A stretch of 44,719 nucleotides of DNA from Planctomycetaceae bacterium (GCA_947453375.1 CANGGT010000009.1:1-44719), one strand, 5' to 3'; counted from the first letter of the stretch, positions 21,085-28,414 are shown. Program-made: numbers and translations. Notes: generated by a model not told the origin, from the letters alone.

Positions 21085-22866
21085 GTGGCCGCACCTCCCA
21101 TGAGCCTCCTTACCGTTCTCCTCCCGGTCGCCGCGATCCTCCTTGTGGCCTACCGGATCTACGGGGGGATCCTCGCCCGGTTGTTCCGGCTCGATGGAAA
21201 TGCCACCACCCCGGCGGTGGCTCTCCGCGACGACGTCGACTACGAGCCGATCTCCCCCGGCCTCCTCCTCGGCCAGCACTTCTCGGCGATCGCCGCCGCC
21301 GGCCCGATCGTCGGCCCGATCCTCGCCGGGGTCGCCTTCGGCTGGGCGCCGGCGCTTGCCTGGATCCTCCTCGGCAGCATCTTCATCGGCGGCGTTCACG
21401 ACTTCGCGGCGCTTGTCGCCAGCGTCCGCCACAAGGCCCGCTCGATCGCCGAAGTCGTCCGCGACCACATGAGCCGACGGAGCTACGTCCTCTTTCTGTC
21501 GTTCGTGTGGATCGCGCTGGTCTACATCATCGTCGCCTTCACCGACATCACAGCCTCGAGCTTCGTCGGCGCTCAGATGCTCGAGAACGGCACGTCGGTG
21601 TCGGGGGGTGGGATCGCCTCGTCGAGCCTCCTCTATCTCATCCTTCCGCTCGTCATGGGCGCCTGCATGCGATACTTAAAGATGCCGATCTGGCTGGCGA
21701 CGGTGATCTTCGTGCCGCTGGTCGGGTTTGCGATCTGGGTCGGTCAACGGATCCCCTTCGATCTCGGCGCCGCCCTCGGCACGACCGACGCCAGCGCCCA
21801 GAAGATCTGGGGCGTGTTGTTGCTCGCCTACTGCCTCGTGGCGGCGCTTGCGCCGATGTGGCTTCTCCTTCAGCCGCGTGGCCACCTCGGCGGCTGCTTT
21901 TTGTATGTGGCGCTGTTCGGCGCCGCGATCGGCCTCATGCTTTCCGACAAGCTCGTCGCGGGGGATTCGGAGATCCGCTATCCGGCCTTCACGGCCTGGA
22001 CGGCGAAGTCTGGGTCGCTCGTGCCGATGCTCTTCATCACGATCGCCTGCGGCGCCTGCTCTGGCTTCCATTCGCTGATCGCCTCCGGCACGACGAGCAA
22101 GCAGCTCAAAAGCGAGCTCGACGCCCGGCCGATCGGTTATGGCACGATGCTGCTGGAAGCGCTCGTGGCGACGGTGAGCCTGTGTTGCGTGATGGTGCTC
22201 CCGGCGGGCGATCCACGCACCTTGCAGCCGCCGAACTTCGTCTATGCCCTCGGCATGGGCAGGTTTCTCGAGATCATCGGCATCCCGACGGCCCTCGGCG
22301 TTTCCTTCGCGCTGATGGCGTTCACGACCTTCGTCTACGACACGCTCGACGTCTGCACGCGGCTGGGCCGCTACATCATCCAAGAGCTCACCGGCCTCTC
22401 CGGAAAGGCCGGCGCTTGGCTCGGCACGGGGCTCACGGCCGGTGCCCCGCTCTTCTTCCTCTTGCGGCCCCATCTCGACGCGGCTGGTAATCCTGTCCCT
22501 GCCTGGAAGACGTTTTGGAATCTTTTTGGCGCGAGCAATCAGTTGCTCGCGGCGCTGACGCTCCTCGGGATCACCGTCTGGCTGTGGCGGACGCGTCGGG
22601 AAGTGTGGGTGTGGTATGTGACCGGCCTGCCGACGCTCTTCATGTATGTGATGAGCACCTGGGCGCTTGTGTCACTAACGCTGCCGAAGTTTCGCACCGA
22701 CAACGGCTGGACGATTCCTGCCGATCCGGTGCCGTGGGCGGGCGTGGTGCTGCTCGTTCTCGCCGGCGTAATGCTCGTCGAGGCGATCCGCGCGATCGTG
22801 GGCAACAGCACGCCGCCGCAGCGCGCCTCGGCCGCAGGCCTGCCGGCCGCCGGAGCGGCGGGATGA
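21085..22866 (+). CDS. cstA: Carbon starvation protein CstA (peptide/pyruvate transporter family)
   Basis: A 593-residue inner-membrane protein with about 16 hydrophobic segments. Family marks seen are [17 protein letters not shown] at the start, [20 protein letters not shown], the [15 protein letters not shown] loop, [16 protein letters not shown] and [16 protein letters not shown] (here WNLFGASNQ). In E. coli CstA and its relatives take up peptides or pyruvate during carbon limitation. The start may be the GTG at 21085 or the ATG at 21100; neither has a strong ribosome binding site. Its stop overlaps the start of the next small gene. Confidence 0.94.
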   Translation: MAAPPMSLLTVLLPVAAILLVAYRIYGGILARLFRLDGNATTPAVALRDDVDYEPISPGLLLGQHFSAIAAAGPIVGPILAGVAFGWAPALAWILLGSIFIGGVHDFAALVASVRHKARSIAEVVRDHMSRRSYVLFLSFVWIALVYIIVAFTDITASSFVGAQMLENGTSVSGGGIASSSLLYLILPLVMGACMRYLKMPIWLATVIFVPLVGFAIWVGQRIPFDLGAALGTTDASAQKIWGVLLLAYCLVAALAPMWLLLQPRGHLGGCFLYVALFGAAIGLMLSDKLVAGDSEIRYPAFTAWTAKSGSLVPMLFITIACGACSGFHSLIASGTTSKQLKSELDARPIGYGTMLLEALVATVSLCCVMVLPAGDPRTLQPPNFVYALGMGRFLEIIGIPTALGVSFALMAFTTFVYDTLDVCTRLGRYIIQELTGLSGKAGAWLGTGLTAGAPLFFLLRPHLDAAGNPVPAWKTFWNLFGASNQLLAALTLLGITVWLWRTRREVWVWYVTGLPTLFMYVMSTWALVSLTLPKFRTDNGWTIPADPVPWAGVVLLVLAGVMLVEAIRAIVGNSTPPQRASAAGLPAAGAAG

Positions 22867-23042
22867 GCCCGCGCGGCGGGGGAGAACGCGGGCAGCCGCG
22901 TCGCGCGGCGGGCGCTCCAAAGCCAGAAAAGCTCTGCTCGGCGTGTGGCCGGCCGTTTCAGTGGCGGCGGAAGTGGGCTGCCTGCTGGGAGCAGGTGAAG
23001 TATTGCAGCGACCGCTGCCGCGCCCGCGGGGCGGGGGGGTGA
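22863..23042 (+). CDS. DUF2256 small zinc-ribbon protein
   Basis: A 59-residue protein with a four-cysteine pattern typical of DUF2256: [14 protein letters not shown], then CW and YCSDRCR. The four metal-ligand candidates sit in two C-x2-C-like knuckles, so zinc binding is likely. Function is unknown. It starts inside the cstA stop codon (ATGA), which suggests translational coupling with cstA. A longer upstream frame lies inside cstA and is a shadow. It ends 72 bases before intI. Confidence 0.8.
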   Translation: MSPRGGGERGQPRRAAGAPKPEKLCSACGRPFQWRRKWAACWEQVKYCSDRCRARGAGG

Positions 23043-23066
23043 GGGCGGGGAGTCGGGGATTGCATG

Positions 23067-23090
23067 GGAAGTGTACTCGCGTACACTTCC
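23067..23090. promoter_or_regulatory. 24-bp inverted repeat before intI, candidate repressor site
   Basis: Perfect 10-bp arms GGAAGTGTAC and GTACACTTCC surround four bases (TCGC). The site ends 24 bases before the intI ATG, in front of its ribosome binding site, where a repressor would block transcription. The core TGTAC-N4-GTACA resembles, but does not equal, the LexA box described for Cyanobacteria (RGTAC-N4-GTWC type). LexA control of intI is established for some proteobacterial integrons; applying it here is an inference. Confidence 0.55.
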
Positions 23091-23114
23091 TGGCGGGGCC
23101 CTGGAGGACTCTTG

Positions 23115-24191
23115 ATGGCAATTCCCACGTCCGATTCTCGCGCTGCCACTGAGCCAGCCGAGGGCAGCAACGTTCCGCCGCTGCGGCGTCCGCGATTGCT
23201 CGATCGCTTCCGCGACGCCGCCCGAGTGCGGCATCTGGCGCGGAGCACGGAGCGGGTCTATTCGCACTGGGTGCGGCGGTACATCCTCCATCATGGCAAG
23301 CGCCACCCGCTGGAAATGGGGGAGGAGGAGGTGAACGCATTTCTCACCGATCTGGCGGTCCGTGGCCATGTGTCGGCCTCGACGCAAAACCAGGCTCTCG
23401 CAGCGATCCTCTTTCTTTACGACGCCGTTCTGGGAAGGCCACTGGGCCGGATCGACGATGTGGTTCGGGCACGGCGGCCGCGCCGACTGCCAGTCGTGCT
23501 CACGCCCGCTGAGGTCGAGCGGGTGATGAAGCACTTCCAGGGGGAGTCCTGGATGGTGGCGATGCTGCTTTACGGGGCCGGGCTGCGCTTGATGGAGGCG
23601 CTGCGGCTCCGCGTCAAGGATGTCGATTTCGAGCGACGTGAGTTGACGATCCGCGAGGCGAAGGGCAACAAGGATCGGATCACCGTCCTGCCTGCGGGCC
23701 TCGTCGAGCCACTCTCGCGGCATCTGGCAGCGTGGCGTCGGCAGCATGCCGAGGAGGACAGCCAAGGGAAGGGCCGCGTGCGACTGCCGGGGGCGCTCGA
23801 CAGGAAGTGCCCTGAAGCCGGTCGGACCTGGGCCTGGCAGTGGGTCTTTCCGGCGGTTCGCTGTTACCGCGATCGCGAGACGGGTGGCATCTTCCGGCAT
23901 CACATCCACGAATCGATGGTCCAGCGAAGCATGCACGAAGCGGTGCGGGCAGCAGGCATCACCAAGCGTGCGACCTGCCACACGCTCAGGCATTCATTCG
24001 CGACGCATCTGTTGCTCGACGGATACGACATCCGCACGGTGCAGGAATTACTCGGCCACAATGACGTGAAGACGACGATGATCTACACGCATGTTCTCAA
24101 CACGGGCGGCCGGGGAGTCCGCAGCCCCGCGGATCGACTCGCCCCGGCCAGTCCCCGCGACGAGCCTAGCCTGGAAGAGGGCCGCGGCTGA
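23115..24191 (+). CDS. intI: Integron integrase (tyrosine recombinase)
   Basis: A 358-residue tyrosine recombinase. The N-terminal core-binding domain spans 28-105 ([17 protein letters not shown]). The catalytic set is visible: R158 ([10 protein letters not shown]), K186 (GNKDR), H289 and R292 ([11 protein letters not shown]), H315 (LLGHND) and the nucleophile Y324 (MIYTHV). The extra segment found only in integron integrases is present at about 212-246 ([20 protein letters not shown]), and the typical tail [16 protein letters not shown] is kept. It recombines attI with folded attC sites to insert or excise cassettes. GGAGGA lies 6 bases before the ATG. It reads in the same direction as the cassettes, the reverse of the classical layout. 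All catalytic residues are intact, so it is probably active. Confidence 0.96.
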   Translation: MAIPTSDSRAATEPAEGSNVPPLRRPRLLDRFRDAARVRHLARSTERVYSHWVRRYILHHGKRHPLEMGEEEVNAFLTDLAVRGHVSASTQNQALAAILFLYDAVLGRPLGRIDDVVRARRPRRLPVVLTPAEVERVMKHFQGESWMVAMLLYGAGLRLMEALRLRVKDVDFERRELTIREAKGNKDRITVLPAGLVEPLSRHLAAWRRQHAEEDSQGKGRVRLPGALDRKCPEAGRTWAWQWVFPAVRCYRDRETGGIFRHHIHESMVQRSMHEAVRAAGITKRATCHTLRHSFATHLLLDGYDIRTVQELLGHNDVKTTMIYTHVLNTGGRGVRSPADRLAPASPRDEPSLEEGRG

Positions 24192-24479
24192 CGCGGGCAT
24201 CATGCGCGGTTGCCAGAGTGACATGCCGGTGGCGGCGGGGAGCACCGACGAGAAGCCGACTCGCCGGGAGCCGGCCCCGCGAACGCTGCCGACCGGTCAA
24301 ATTGCCTCCCCACACGGAGGAGCGATATACTGCGCCAGGCGCCAGTTAAGCACCGGCTGAGCCGAGCGAAATCTCGGCGTAAGCTATGGCGTGCAAAAGA
24401 CTTGACGGAGATTCCGCCTCCGGGCACAAAGTGTGTTAACACGCAAGCTCGGGTGGTTATACGGACCGTATAAATACAA
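24192..24479. other. intI-attI spacer with palindromes
   Basis: 288 bases with no supported gene; A+T content rises sharply after about 24300. It contains a GCCGAG/CTCGGC hairpin without a T-run (24361-24378), a TTGACG at 24402, the palindrome GTGTTAACAC (24433-24442) and the 17-bp palindrome TTATACGG-A-CCGTATAA (24457-24473). The last one lies beside the predicted insertion point and is probably part of attI. Confidence 0.5.
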
Positions 24480-24486
24480 GTTCGGT
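24457..24486 (+). other. attI: Predicted attI core (cassette insertion point G24480^T24481)
   Basis: GTTCGGT at 24480-24486 is the exact reverse complement of the R'' box ACCGAAC of the first attC (25069-25075), as expected for the two ends of one inserted cassette. It therefore marks the attI x attC crossover, between G and TT. Just upstream is the 17-bp palindrome TTATACGG-A-CCGTATAA; its ACCG half (from 24465) is inverted relative to GTTCGGT, resembling an L/R integrase-binding pair. attI lies on the 3' side of intI. Confidence 0.65.
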
Positions 24487-24671
24487 GGAAGCACTACTTG
24501 ACGGCAACATGCTGGGTTTGCGTGAAGTTCGGCAATATTCGCGGGCTTTACATCATGATCACGAGCCCTTGCCTATACTCCTTTCTGCGACTGAGGTGCC
24601 GCACTTTACGCGGTTGCCATCGGTAGCCTGACATCACGACCTGTACCCCGCCCTCGCAAATGAGGTCACGA

Positions 24672-25064
24672 ATGCGCTTACTCTCACCCATGCCGATCCT
24701 GGCGATGTCTACCGTCCTGGCGTTGGCCGTTCTGCCTCAGGTTTGTCCCGCAGATGAGAAGCGGGAGGAGGAGCCCCGGATGAAGGGCGTCGAGCTCTAC
24801 AGTTGGAAGGACAAGGAGGGCGACTGGATGTTCGTGCTGCTAGACGGGACCAACCGCGTTAAAACCGAGAAGGAAGTCAAACAAGCCAAAAACAAGGTCA
24901 AGGATCTCGACGCGCTGAAGAGAGCCATCGCCACGCTGGCCGTGGGTGAGCAGGTCTTCTGGATGCACCCAATCGCCGGGTTCAATTTTCCGCCTGAGGC
25001 AACGCGAAAAGACGTGGCGAAGGCCGCCAAGGACGCAAGAGTAGATCTCCACGTATTGCAGTAG
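24672..25064 (+). CDS. Cassette 1: secreted protein of unknown function
   Basis: A 130-residue protein with a signal peptide (MRLLSPMPILAMSTVLALAV, cut near CPA-DEK), then a compact domain: GVELYSWKDKEGDWMFVLLD, GTNRVKTEKEVK, a Lys-rich helix, and FWMHPIAGFNFPPE. I recall similar small proteins with the ELYSWKD..G.W.F.LL.GTN pattern in other bacteria, but no function. The ATG at 24672 is preferred because GAGG lies just upstream; one at 24660 is in frame. About 190 bases between attI and the start form a long leader; TATACT at 24574-24579 may be a -10 box. As the attI-proximal unit it is likely the most recent insertion. Confidence 0.8.
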   Translation: MRLLSPMPILAMSTVLALAVLPQVCPADEKREEEPRMKGVELYSWKDKEGDWMFVLLDGTNRVKTEKEVKQAKNKVKDLDALKRAIATLAVGEQVFWMHPIAGFNFPPEATRKDVAKAAKDARVDLHVLQ

Positions 25065-25068
25065 CCTC

Positions 25069-25157
25069 ACCGAACCAGTCGCTGGATCAGACGGCGGATA
25101 GAATCCAGCGGTGATGCGGAGTCCGCGGTCCGCCGCTGATCAGCTTCCCCGTTCGGC
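25069..25157 (+). repeat. attC: attC_1, 89 bp
   Basis: R'' ACCGAAC (25069-25075) and R' GTTCGGC (25151-25157). The arms pair as GCTG[G]ATCAG[A]CGGCGGA against TCCGCCGCTGATCAGC with two unpaired bases on one side, the hallmark by which IntI recognises the bottom strand. Confidence 0.88.
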
Positions 25158-25235
25158 CACTACGCTGACTTCCTCGTGTGATTGCCGCCCGGTATGATCG
25201 ACGACGGCTTCTTCCAACTGCGGAGGACATCATCA

Positions 25236-25457
25236 ATGAGCCTAAACTTATCGCAATTCGGCATCGACCGCCTCGACGCACAGCAGCGGGTGGAGTTGAT
25301 TGGTCTGATCTGGGACAGTCTTCCCGACGATGCGCCATACACACCCCCCGACTGGCATATCCAAGAATTGGAGCGGCGAATTGCAGCCGCTGACGCCAAT
25401 CCTGACGCCGCTGAACCTTGGGAGGCGGTGCTGGCGCGATTGTCGAGGAGTCCATGA
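25236..25457 (+). CDS. Cassette 2: antitoxin, addiction module component
   Basis: A 73-residue protein of the addiction-module component family (TIGR02574 type). The N-terminal part reads LSQFGIDRLDAQQRVELIGL, then IWDSLPDD, and it ends in a Trp-containing acidic tail (DAAEPWEAVLARL). It should bind and silence the toxin coded next. GGAGGA lies 8 bases before the ATG. Its TGA overlaps the toxin ATG (ATGA), so antitoxin is made first and coupled, as is normal for these modules. Confidence 0.85.
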   Translation: MSLNLSQFGIDRLDAQQRVELIGLIWDSLPDDAPYTPPDWHIQELERRIAAADANPDAAEPWEAVLARLSRSP

Positions 25458-25750
25458 GCTTGCCCGTCGTCCTGCGTCCGGAAGCCACGAAGGACGCGGT
25501 AGAGGCGATTGGTTACTTCGACGCACTGCGACCTGGCTTGGGGCAGGCCTTCTTGATTCAAGTTCAAGATGTCCTGCTTCGGATTTCAGGTATGCCCGAG
25601 ATACATGGCATCGTCTGGCGGAACGTGCGTGCGGCACGACTGCGGCGCTTCACCTATGTCGTCTATTACCGTGTCCACGCAGATCGTCTTGAGGTGTTGG
25701 CCGTGGTCCAGGGCAACCGTGACGCTGCTGTGTGGCAGAGCCGCGAGTGA
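25454..25750 (+). CDS. Cassette 2: RelE/ParE-type toxin
   Basis: A 98-residue RelE/ParE superfamily toxin. Visible are the helix EATKDAVEAIGYFDALRPGL, the core strand RRFTYVVYYRVHADRLEV and the C-terminal VVQGNRDAAVWQSRE. Members either cut mRNA on the ribosome or poison gyrase; which applies is not decidable by eye. It overlaps the antitoxin stop. Such modules are common in large chromosomal integrons, where they are thought to stabilise the array because losing the cassette kills the cell. Confidence 0.85.
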   Translation: MSLPVVLRPEATKDAVEAIGYFDALRPGLGQAFLIQVQDVLLRISGMPEIHGIVWRNVRAARLRRFTYVVYYRVHADRLEVLAVVQGNRDAAVWQSRE

Positions 25751-25762
25751 AAGCCCGAGCAG

Positions 25763-25851
25763 GCCGAACCAAGCGATGCAGCAGAATCGCGATAACGTCC
25801 TGCGGCGTGGATAATCCGTTGGCTGCGATCTGCTGATCGCGGGCGTTAGGC
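25763..25851 (+). repeat. attC: attC_2, 89 bp
   Basis: R'' GCCGAAC (25763-25769), R' GTTAGGC (25845-25851). Arms CAGCAGA[A]TCGC and GCGATCTGCTG pair with one extra A. The centre holds GTGGATAATCC, shared by most sites of the array. It is nearly identical to attC_8. Confidence 0.9.
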
Positions 25852-25857
25852 GTCCGT

Positions 25858-26178
25858 ATGAGTCCAATGGCGGGATTCCAGAGTTGCGTCAGACTTCACG
25901 AGGCGCTCTCCTCCCGTTTTGGGCGAGACCTGATCATCGACGCGATCAAGCCGTCGCAGGATGCATTCGCCTGGAGGCTGGAATCGAATCCGCGTCTGCT
26001 GTTCAGCGTCTCAACACTGGCAGGAGAACTTCCGCCGGAGAGATTCGACCTTCAGGTTTCAGTGTCGGACGCAACACTTGAAAACGGTGAAATTGTATTC
26101 GGGCCTGCTTCGCCGATCCTGTCGACCGACGAAGTGTGTGACGTCGTTGCACGCTACCGGATGCAAGACGACGCCTAA
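25858..26178 (+). CDS. Cassette 3: unknown 106-aa protein
   Basis: A 106-residue soluble protein, not recognised. It has an amphipathic N-terminal helix (VRLHEALSSRFGRDLIIDAI) followed by beta-rich sequence (FAWRLESNPRLLFSVSTLAG, RFDLQVSVSD) and an acidic helix near the end. The ATG lies only seven bases after the R' box, without a good ribosome binding site. The TAA stop is supplied by the R'' box of its own attC (GCCTAAC). Codon use is more A/T-rich than in the core genes. Confidence 0.6.
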   Translation: MSPMAGFQSCVRLHEALSSRFGRDLIIDAIKPSQDAFAWRLESNPRLLFSVSTLAGELPPERFDLQVSVSDATLENGEIVFGPASPILSTDEVCDVVARYRMQDDA

Positions 26179-26262
26179 CCACCCGATGCAATGGGCTCGC
26201 GGCAGCGTATGGAGTGATGGATAATCCTGTGGGCCGCGAGCCATTCAAGGGAACCGTTAGCT
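26173..26262 (+). repeat. attC: attC_3, 90 bp
   Basis: R'' GCCTAAC (26173-26179), R' GTTAGCT (26256-26262). Arms AATGG[G]CTCGCGGC against GCCGCGAGCCATT leave one unpaired G. The centre contains GATGGATAATCC. Confidence 0.9.
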
Positions 26263-26263
26263 C

Positions 26264-26866
26264 ATGTCGGAGATCCTGATGGCGACCATCGAAACTCCGC
26301 TCGGTGGAGTGGAGCTATCGATCACGGCCGACTGTTCCAGCGACGACGCCTCCTCGCTGAGCCAGTGCATCGCCGTTTTCGCGTATCGCCCCATGATTCC
26401 GCCGTCCATGTCGGTGGCGGGATGTTACGCCGCGCTTGCGTGCATTACGCCCCAGTCATCGCTTCGGAACTTGTGCTTTCGCGCAGCACTGAGGCCGGCC
26501 CAGGTCGTCAAAGGCGGTCCGGAAACCGGTGAGTGCCTAGATGCACTCGGCATCTATGGGGACGCCCACGTTCTGCTCATCGGTACTGAAGACACAGATC
26601 GCCTTCAGTCGCGGCTGAACGGGAGTGTTGTGTTTCCGAAGGAGCCTTGGCCCATATCCGAGGACTCGATGACGCTCCACTTGCTAGAAGCGGTGGCTGG
26701 AAGAACGCTCACGCTCCACTTCGTCGTGGCTTGGAACGGTTTGCCAGAGCCCGAAGACTGCTCCTGCTGGTACGCTGTCGACCAGGAACATGCCCTTGTG
26801 CTTTCGGCGTGGAGAGCTAACCATCCGATGCAATGGACTCGCGACAACGTCCGGCGTGATGGATAA
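26264..26866 (+). CDS. Cassette 4: unknown 200-aa protein
   Basis: A 200-residue protein of unknown function. It is predicted to be soluble, with beta-rich start (MATIETPLGGVELSITADCS) and scattered cysteines. The last 17 or so residues (ANHPMQWTRDNVRRDG) are coded by the attC itself, so the useful domain ends near residue 184. The ATG at 26264 lies two bases after the R' box; another ATG at 26279 in frame (MATIETP) could be the real start. No ribosome binding site is evident. Confidence 0.6.
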   Translation: MSEILMATIETPLGGVELSITADCSSDDASSLSQCIAVFAYRPMIPPSMSVAGCYAALACITPQSSLRNLCFRAALRPAQVVKGGPETGECLDALGIYGDAHVLLIGTEDTDRLQSRLNGSVVFPKEPWPISEDSMTLHLLEAVAGRTLTLHFVVAWNGLPEPEDCSCWYAVDQEHALVLSAWRANHPMQWTRDNVRRDG

Positions 26867-26903
26867 TCCTGCGACCGCGAGCCATTGGTCGGGAATGTTA
26901 GCG
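26815..26903 (+). repeat. attC: attC_4, 89 bp
   Basis: R'' AGCTAAC (26815-26821), R' GTTAGCG (26897-26903). Arms CAATGG[A]CTCGCG and CGCGAGCCATTG pair with one extra A. The centre contains GATGGATAATCC. Confidence 0.9.
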
Positions 26904-26913
26904 GGCAAGGAAA

Positions 26914-27207
26914 ATGAGTGCCGAACACTGGATCGTTGGCTCTGAACATGACCAAGCACTGTTTGAGCAGTTGGGCGAGGTTTTGCGCGCACTTGGCTAT
27001 CGCCTGGGAAATGAGTGGTCTGGCGTTGGGGGCTCCCAAGATATTTCGCATTGGGACGTTTCTGGTCCTAATGGAAGCCTCATCGTTGAGGCTGAAACAT
27101 ATGTTGGGCTCAGCGTGTCGGGGCCAACTGAACTAGTGTCAGCGGTTAAGCAGCACCTTTCTGGAGTGTTGCCCGCTAACAATTCGCTGCAGGCGCGACG
27201 GCCCTGA
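26914..27207 (+). CDS. Cassette 5: unknown 97-aa protein
   Basis: A 97-residue acidic protein. A pattern of W-V-G, a long helix (DQALFEQLGEVLRALGYRLG), then GSQDISHWDVSGPNGSLIVE and AETYVGLSVSGP suggests a small alpha/beta fold. I recall similar cassette-type unknowns but no function. AAGG precedes the ATG at a short distance. The stop falls inside attC_5, so the last ten residues are attC-coded. The lower GC content differs from the core genes. Confidence 0.65.
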   Translation: MSAEHWIVGSEHDQALFEQLGEVLRALGYRLGNEWSGVGGSQDISHWDVSGPNGSLIVEAETYVGLSVSGPTELVSAVKQHLSGVLPANNSLQARRP

Positions 27208-27237
27208 CGGGCCGCGGCCTGAGCTCACACGTTAGGC
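27174..27237 (+). repeat. attC: attC_5, 64 bp, different type
   Basis: R'' CGCTAAC (27174-27180), R' GTTAGGC (27231-27237). It is about 25 bp shorter than its neighbours and lacks their GATAATCC centre. Its arms are GCT[G]CAGGC-type against GCCTGAGC, with a tight GGCCC-TGAC-GGGCC tip. This resembles the classical 60-bp attC sites of mobile integrons. Confidence 0.85.
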
Positions 27238-27250
27238 GGCGGAGGAGTGA

Positions 27251-27616
27251 ATGTCGCTTGTCGTGTATGCCTGCTGGACTGACCCGGCGACCGGCGATTC
27301 GTGTGAGTTCACCGACTGGGAGGACGGGCATCACATGGCCGGCGTTGAGCGAGCCCGGACGGATCTGTGGGGATCGGGGGCGTTTCGGCGGCGCGGGGCC
27401 ACGTTCCTGCCGCAGCTTGCGGACTCGGACCTGTGGGTTGGCCCGGGCCAGCTGCCGGCGTTCGTCGCGGAGGTGCTGGCGCTGCTGGCCGACCTAGACG
27501 GGTTGCGGGCCGAGATGGAGCGAGGGGAGGACTGCACCCTGCCGCACTACCTCGCCAACTTCCTGCGGGCAGCCGAGTACGCCGCGGCACGAGGCGGGGG
27601 CGTCATGATTGCGTGA
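27251..27616 (+). CDS. Cassette 6: unknown 121-aa protein
   Basis: A 121-residue protein that I do not recognise. It starts with VVYACWTDPATGDSCEF, has a Trp-rich acidic first half and two C-terminal helices (LPAFVAEVLALLADLDGLRA, then HYLANFLRAAEYAAARG). GGAGGAG lies 5-6 bases upstream of the ATG, one of the best ribosome binding sites in the array. Its GC content is as high as the core genes, unlike cassettes 3-5, so its source may be a related high-GC genome. Confidence 0.7.
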   Translation: MSLVVYACWTDPATGDSCEFTDWEDGHHMAGVERARTDLWGSGAFRRRGATFLPQLADSDLWVGPGQLPAFVAEVLALLADLDGLRAEMERGEDCTLPHYLANFLRAAEYAAARGGGVMIA

Positions 27617-27627
27617 AGCCGCAGCAC

Positions 27628-27724
27628 GCCGAACCAGATGCTGCAGCAGACGGCAGGGGCGAGTAGCCTGTTCGAGGGTCAGTGCTCCAGCGGCCCCCGC
27701 CGCTGCTGATCGGAGTCGTTCCGT
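27628..27724 (+). repeat. attC: attC_6, 97 bp
   Basis: R'' GCCGAAC (27628-27634), R' GTTCCGT (27718-27724). Arms CAGCAG[A]CGGC[A]GGGGC against GCCCCCGCCGCTGCTG leave two extra A. R'' differs at one base from the complement of its cassette start (GTTAGGC). Confidence 0.8.
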
Positions 27725-27741
27725 GAAAAAAGTGACGCGTT

Positions 27742-28215
27742 ATGAGTGCGATCTACGTCGAAACCTCGATTATTGGCTACCTGACCGCGCGATAGGCGTC
27801 TGACGTGGTTTTCCAAGCTCGCCAAGAGTTGACGCGTCGTTGGTGGAAGCAGCGACGCGACGGGTTTGACCTCTATATCAGCCAACTGGTGCTTGATGAG
27901 GCAGGGGCGGGCGATCCCACGGCAGCAGTCGACCGTCTTCGCCTGCTGGAAGGCTTGCCGCTTCTTGGCGAATCGGCGGAAGCGGACCGTCTTGCCGACC
28001 TCCTCATCGCCCGCCATCTGCTGCCCTCAAAAGCAGCTGCAGATGCACAACACGTCGCCTTGGCTGCCACGGCTGGCGTAGACTACTTGCTGACGTGGAA
28101 CTGCAAGCACATCGCAAATGCGGATTTGCTGCCAGCCCTGTACACGACGCTCAGGGCCGAGGGCTTCGCGCCGCCGCTGATCGTCACGCCCGAGGAGTTT
28201 TCCGATGCTGGTTGA
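27742..28215 (+). pseudogene. Cassette 7: PIN-domain (VapC-like) toxin with in-frame amber codon
   Basis: The frame starts with MSAIYVETSIIGYLTAR, the usual start of a PIN-domain ribonuclease toxin. It meets a TAG at 27793-27795 and then continues in the same frame with ASDVVFQARQELTRRWW and the rest of the domain to 28215 (full length would be about 157 residues). The later conserved parts are intact: ISQLVLDEAGAGDP, AADAQHVALAATAGVDYLLT, WNCKHIAN. Without read-through the first acidic residue (in YVETS) and the first strand are lost. An automatic caller would begin at the GTG at 27805 and give 136 residues. So the toxin is probably inactive, unless the TAG is suppressed or is a sequence error. 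The stop overlaps the next gene by 11 bases. Confidence 0.75.
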
Positions 28216-28414
28216 ATCGCTCTACGCAGATCCCGTGGTGGCGGAGATTCACGAGGCGCGCCGACGCCTTCTGGAAGCCAGCGGCGGTGACATCGCTGAG
28301 TTTCGGCGGCGTCTGCGTGAGAGGCTAAATGCCTCCGGCAGAAAGATCGTGTCGGGAGCGGTCAAAAAGAACATTGAGCCACGCGATGCAATGGACTCGC
28401 GGTCATCGTCTTGA
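28205..28414 (+). CDS. Cassette 7: small partner protein, probable antitoxin
   Basis: A 69-residue protein with the pattern DPVVAEIHEARRRLLEASGG-DIAEFRRRL followed by NASGRKIVS. Small proteins of this kind often follow PIN-domain genes of the YVETSII type, so it is probably the antitoxin; this is inference from recall and position. It overlaps the PIN gene by 11 bases. The last 14 or so residues are coded by attC_7 sequence, and the natural end of the protein is near KIVSGAVKK. Confidence 0.65.
   Translation: MLVESLYADPVVAEIHEARRRLLEASGGDIAEFRRRLRERLNASGRKIVSGAVKKNIEPRDAMDSRSSS

Noticed and set aside
22539-23993. A 484-codon open frame on the minus strand across the end of cstA, the DUF2256 gene and most of intI
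   Set aside because: It is antisense to three well-supported genes, has no recognisable domain and is explained by the GC-rich codon pattern.
24433-24442. GTGTTAACAC palindrome and GTTAAGC at 24345 as the attI crossover
   Set aside because: Neither matches the R'' box of the first cassette; GTTCGGT at 24480 matches it exactly.
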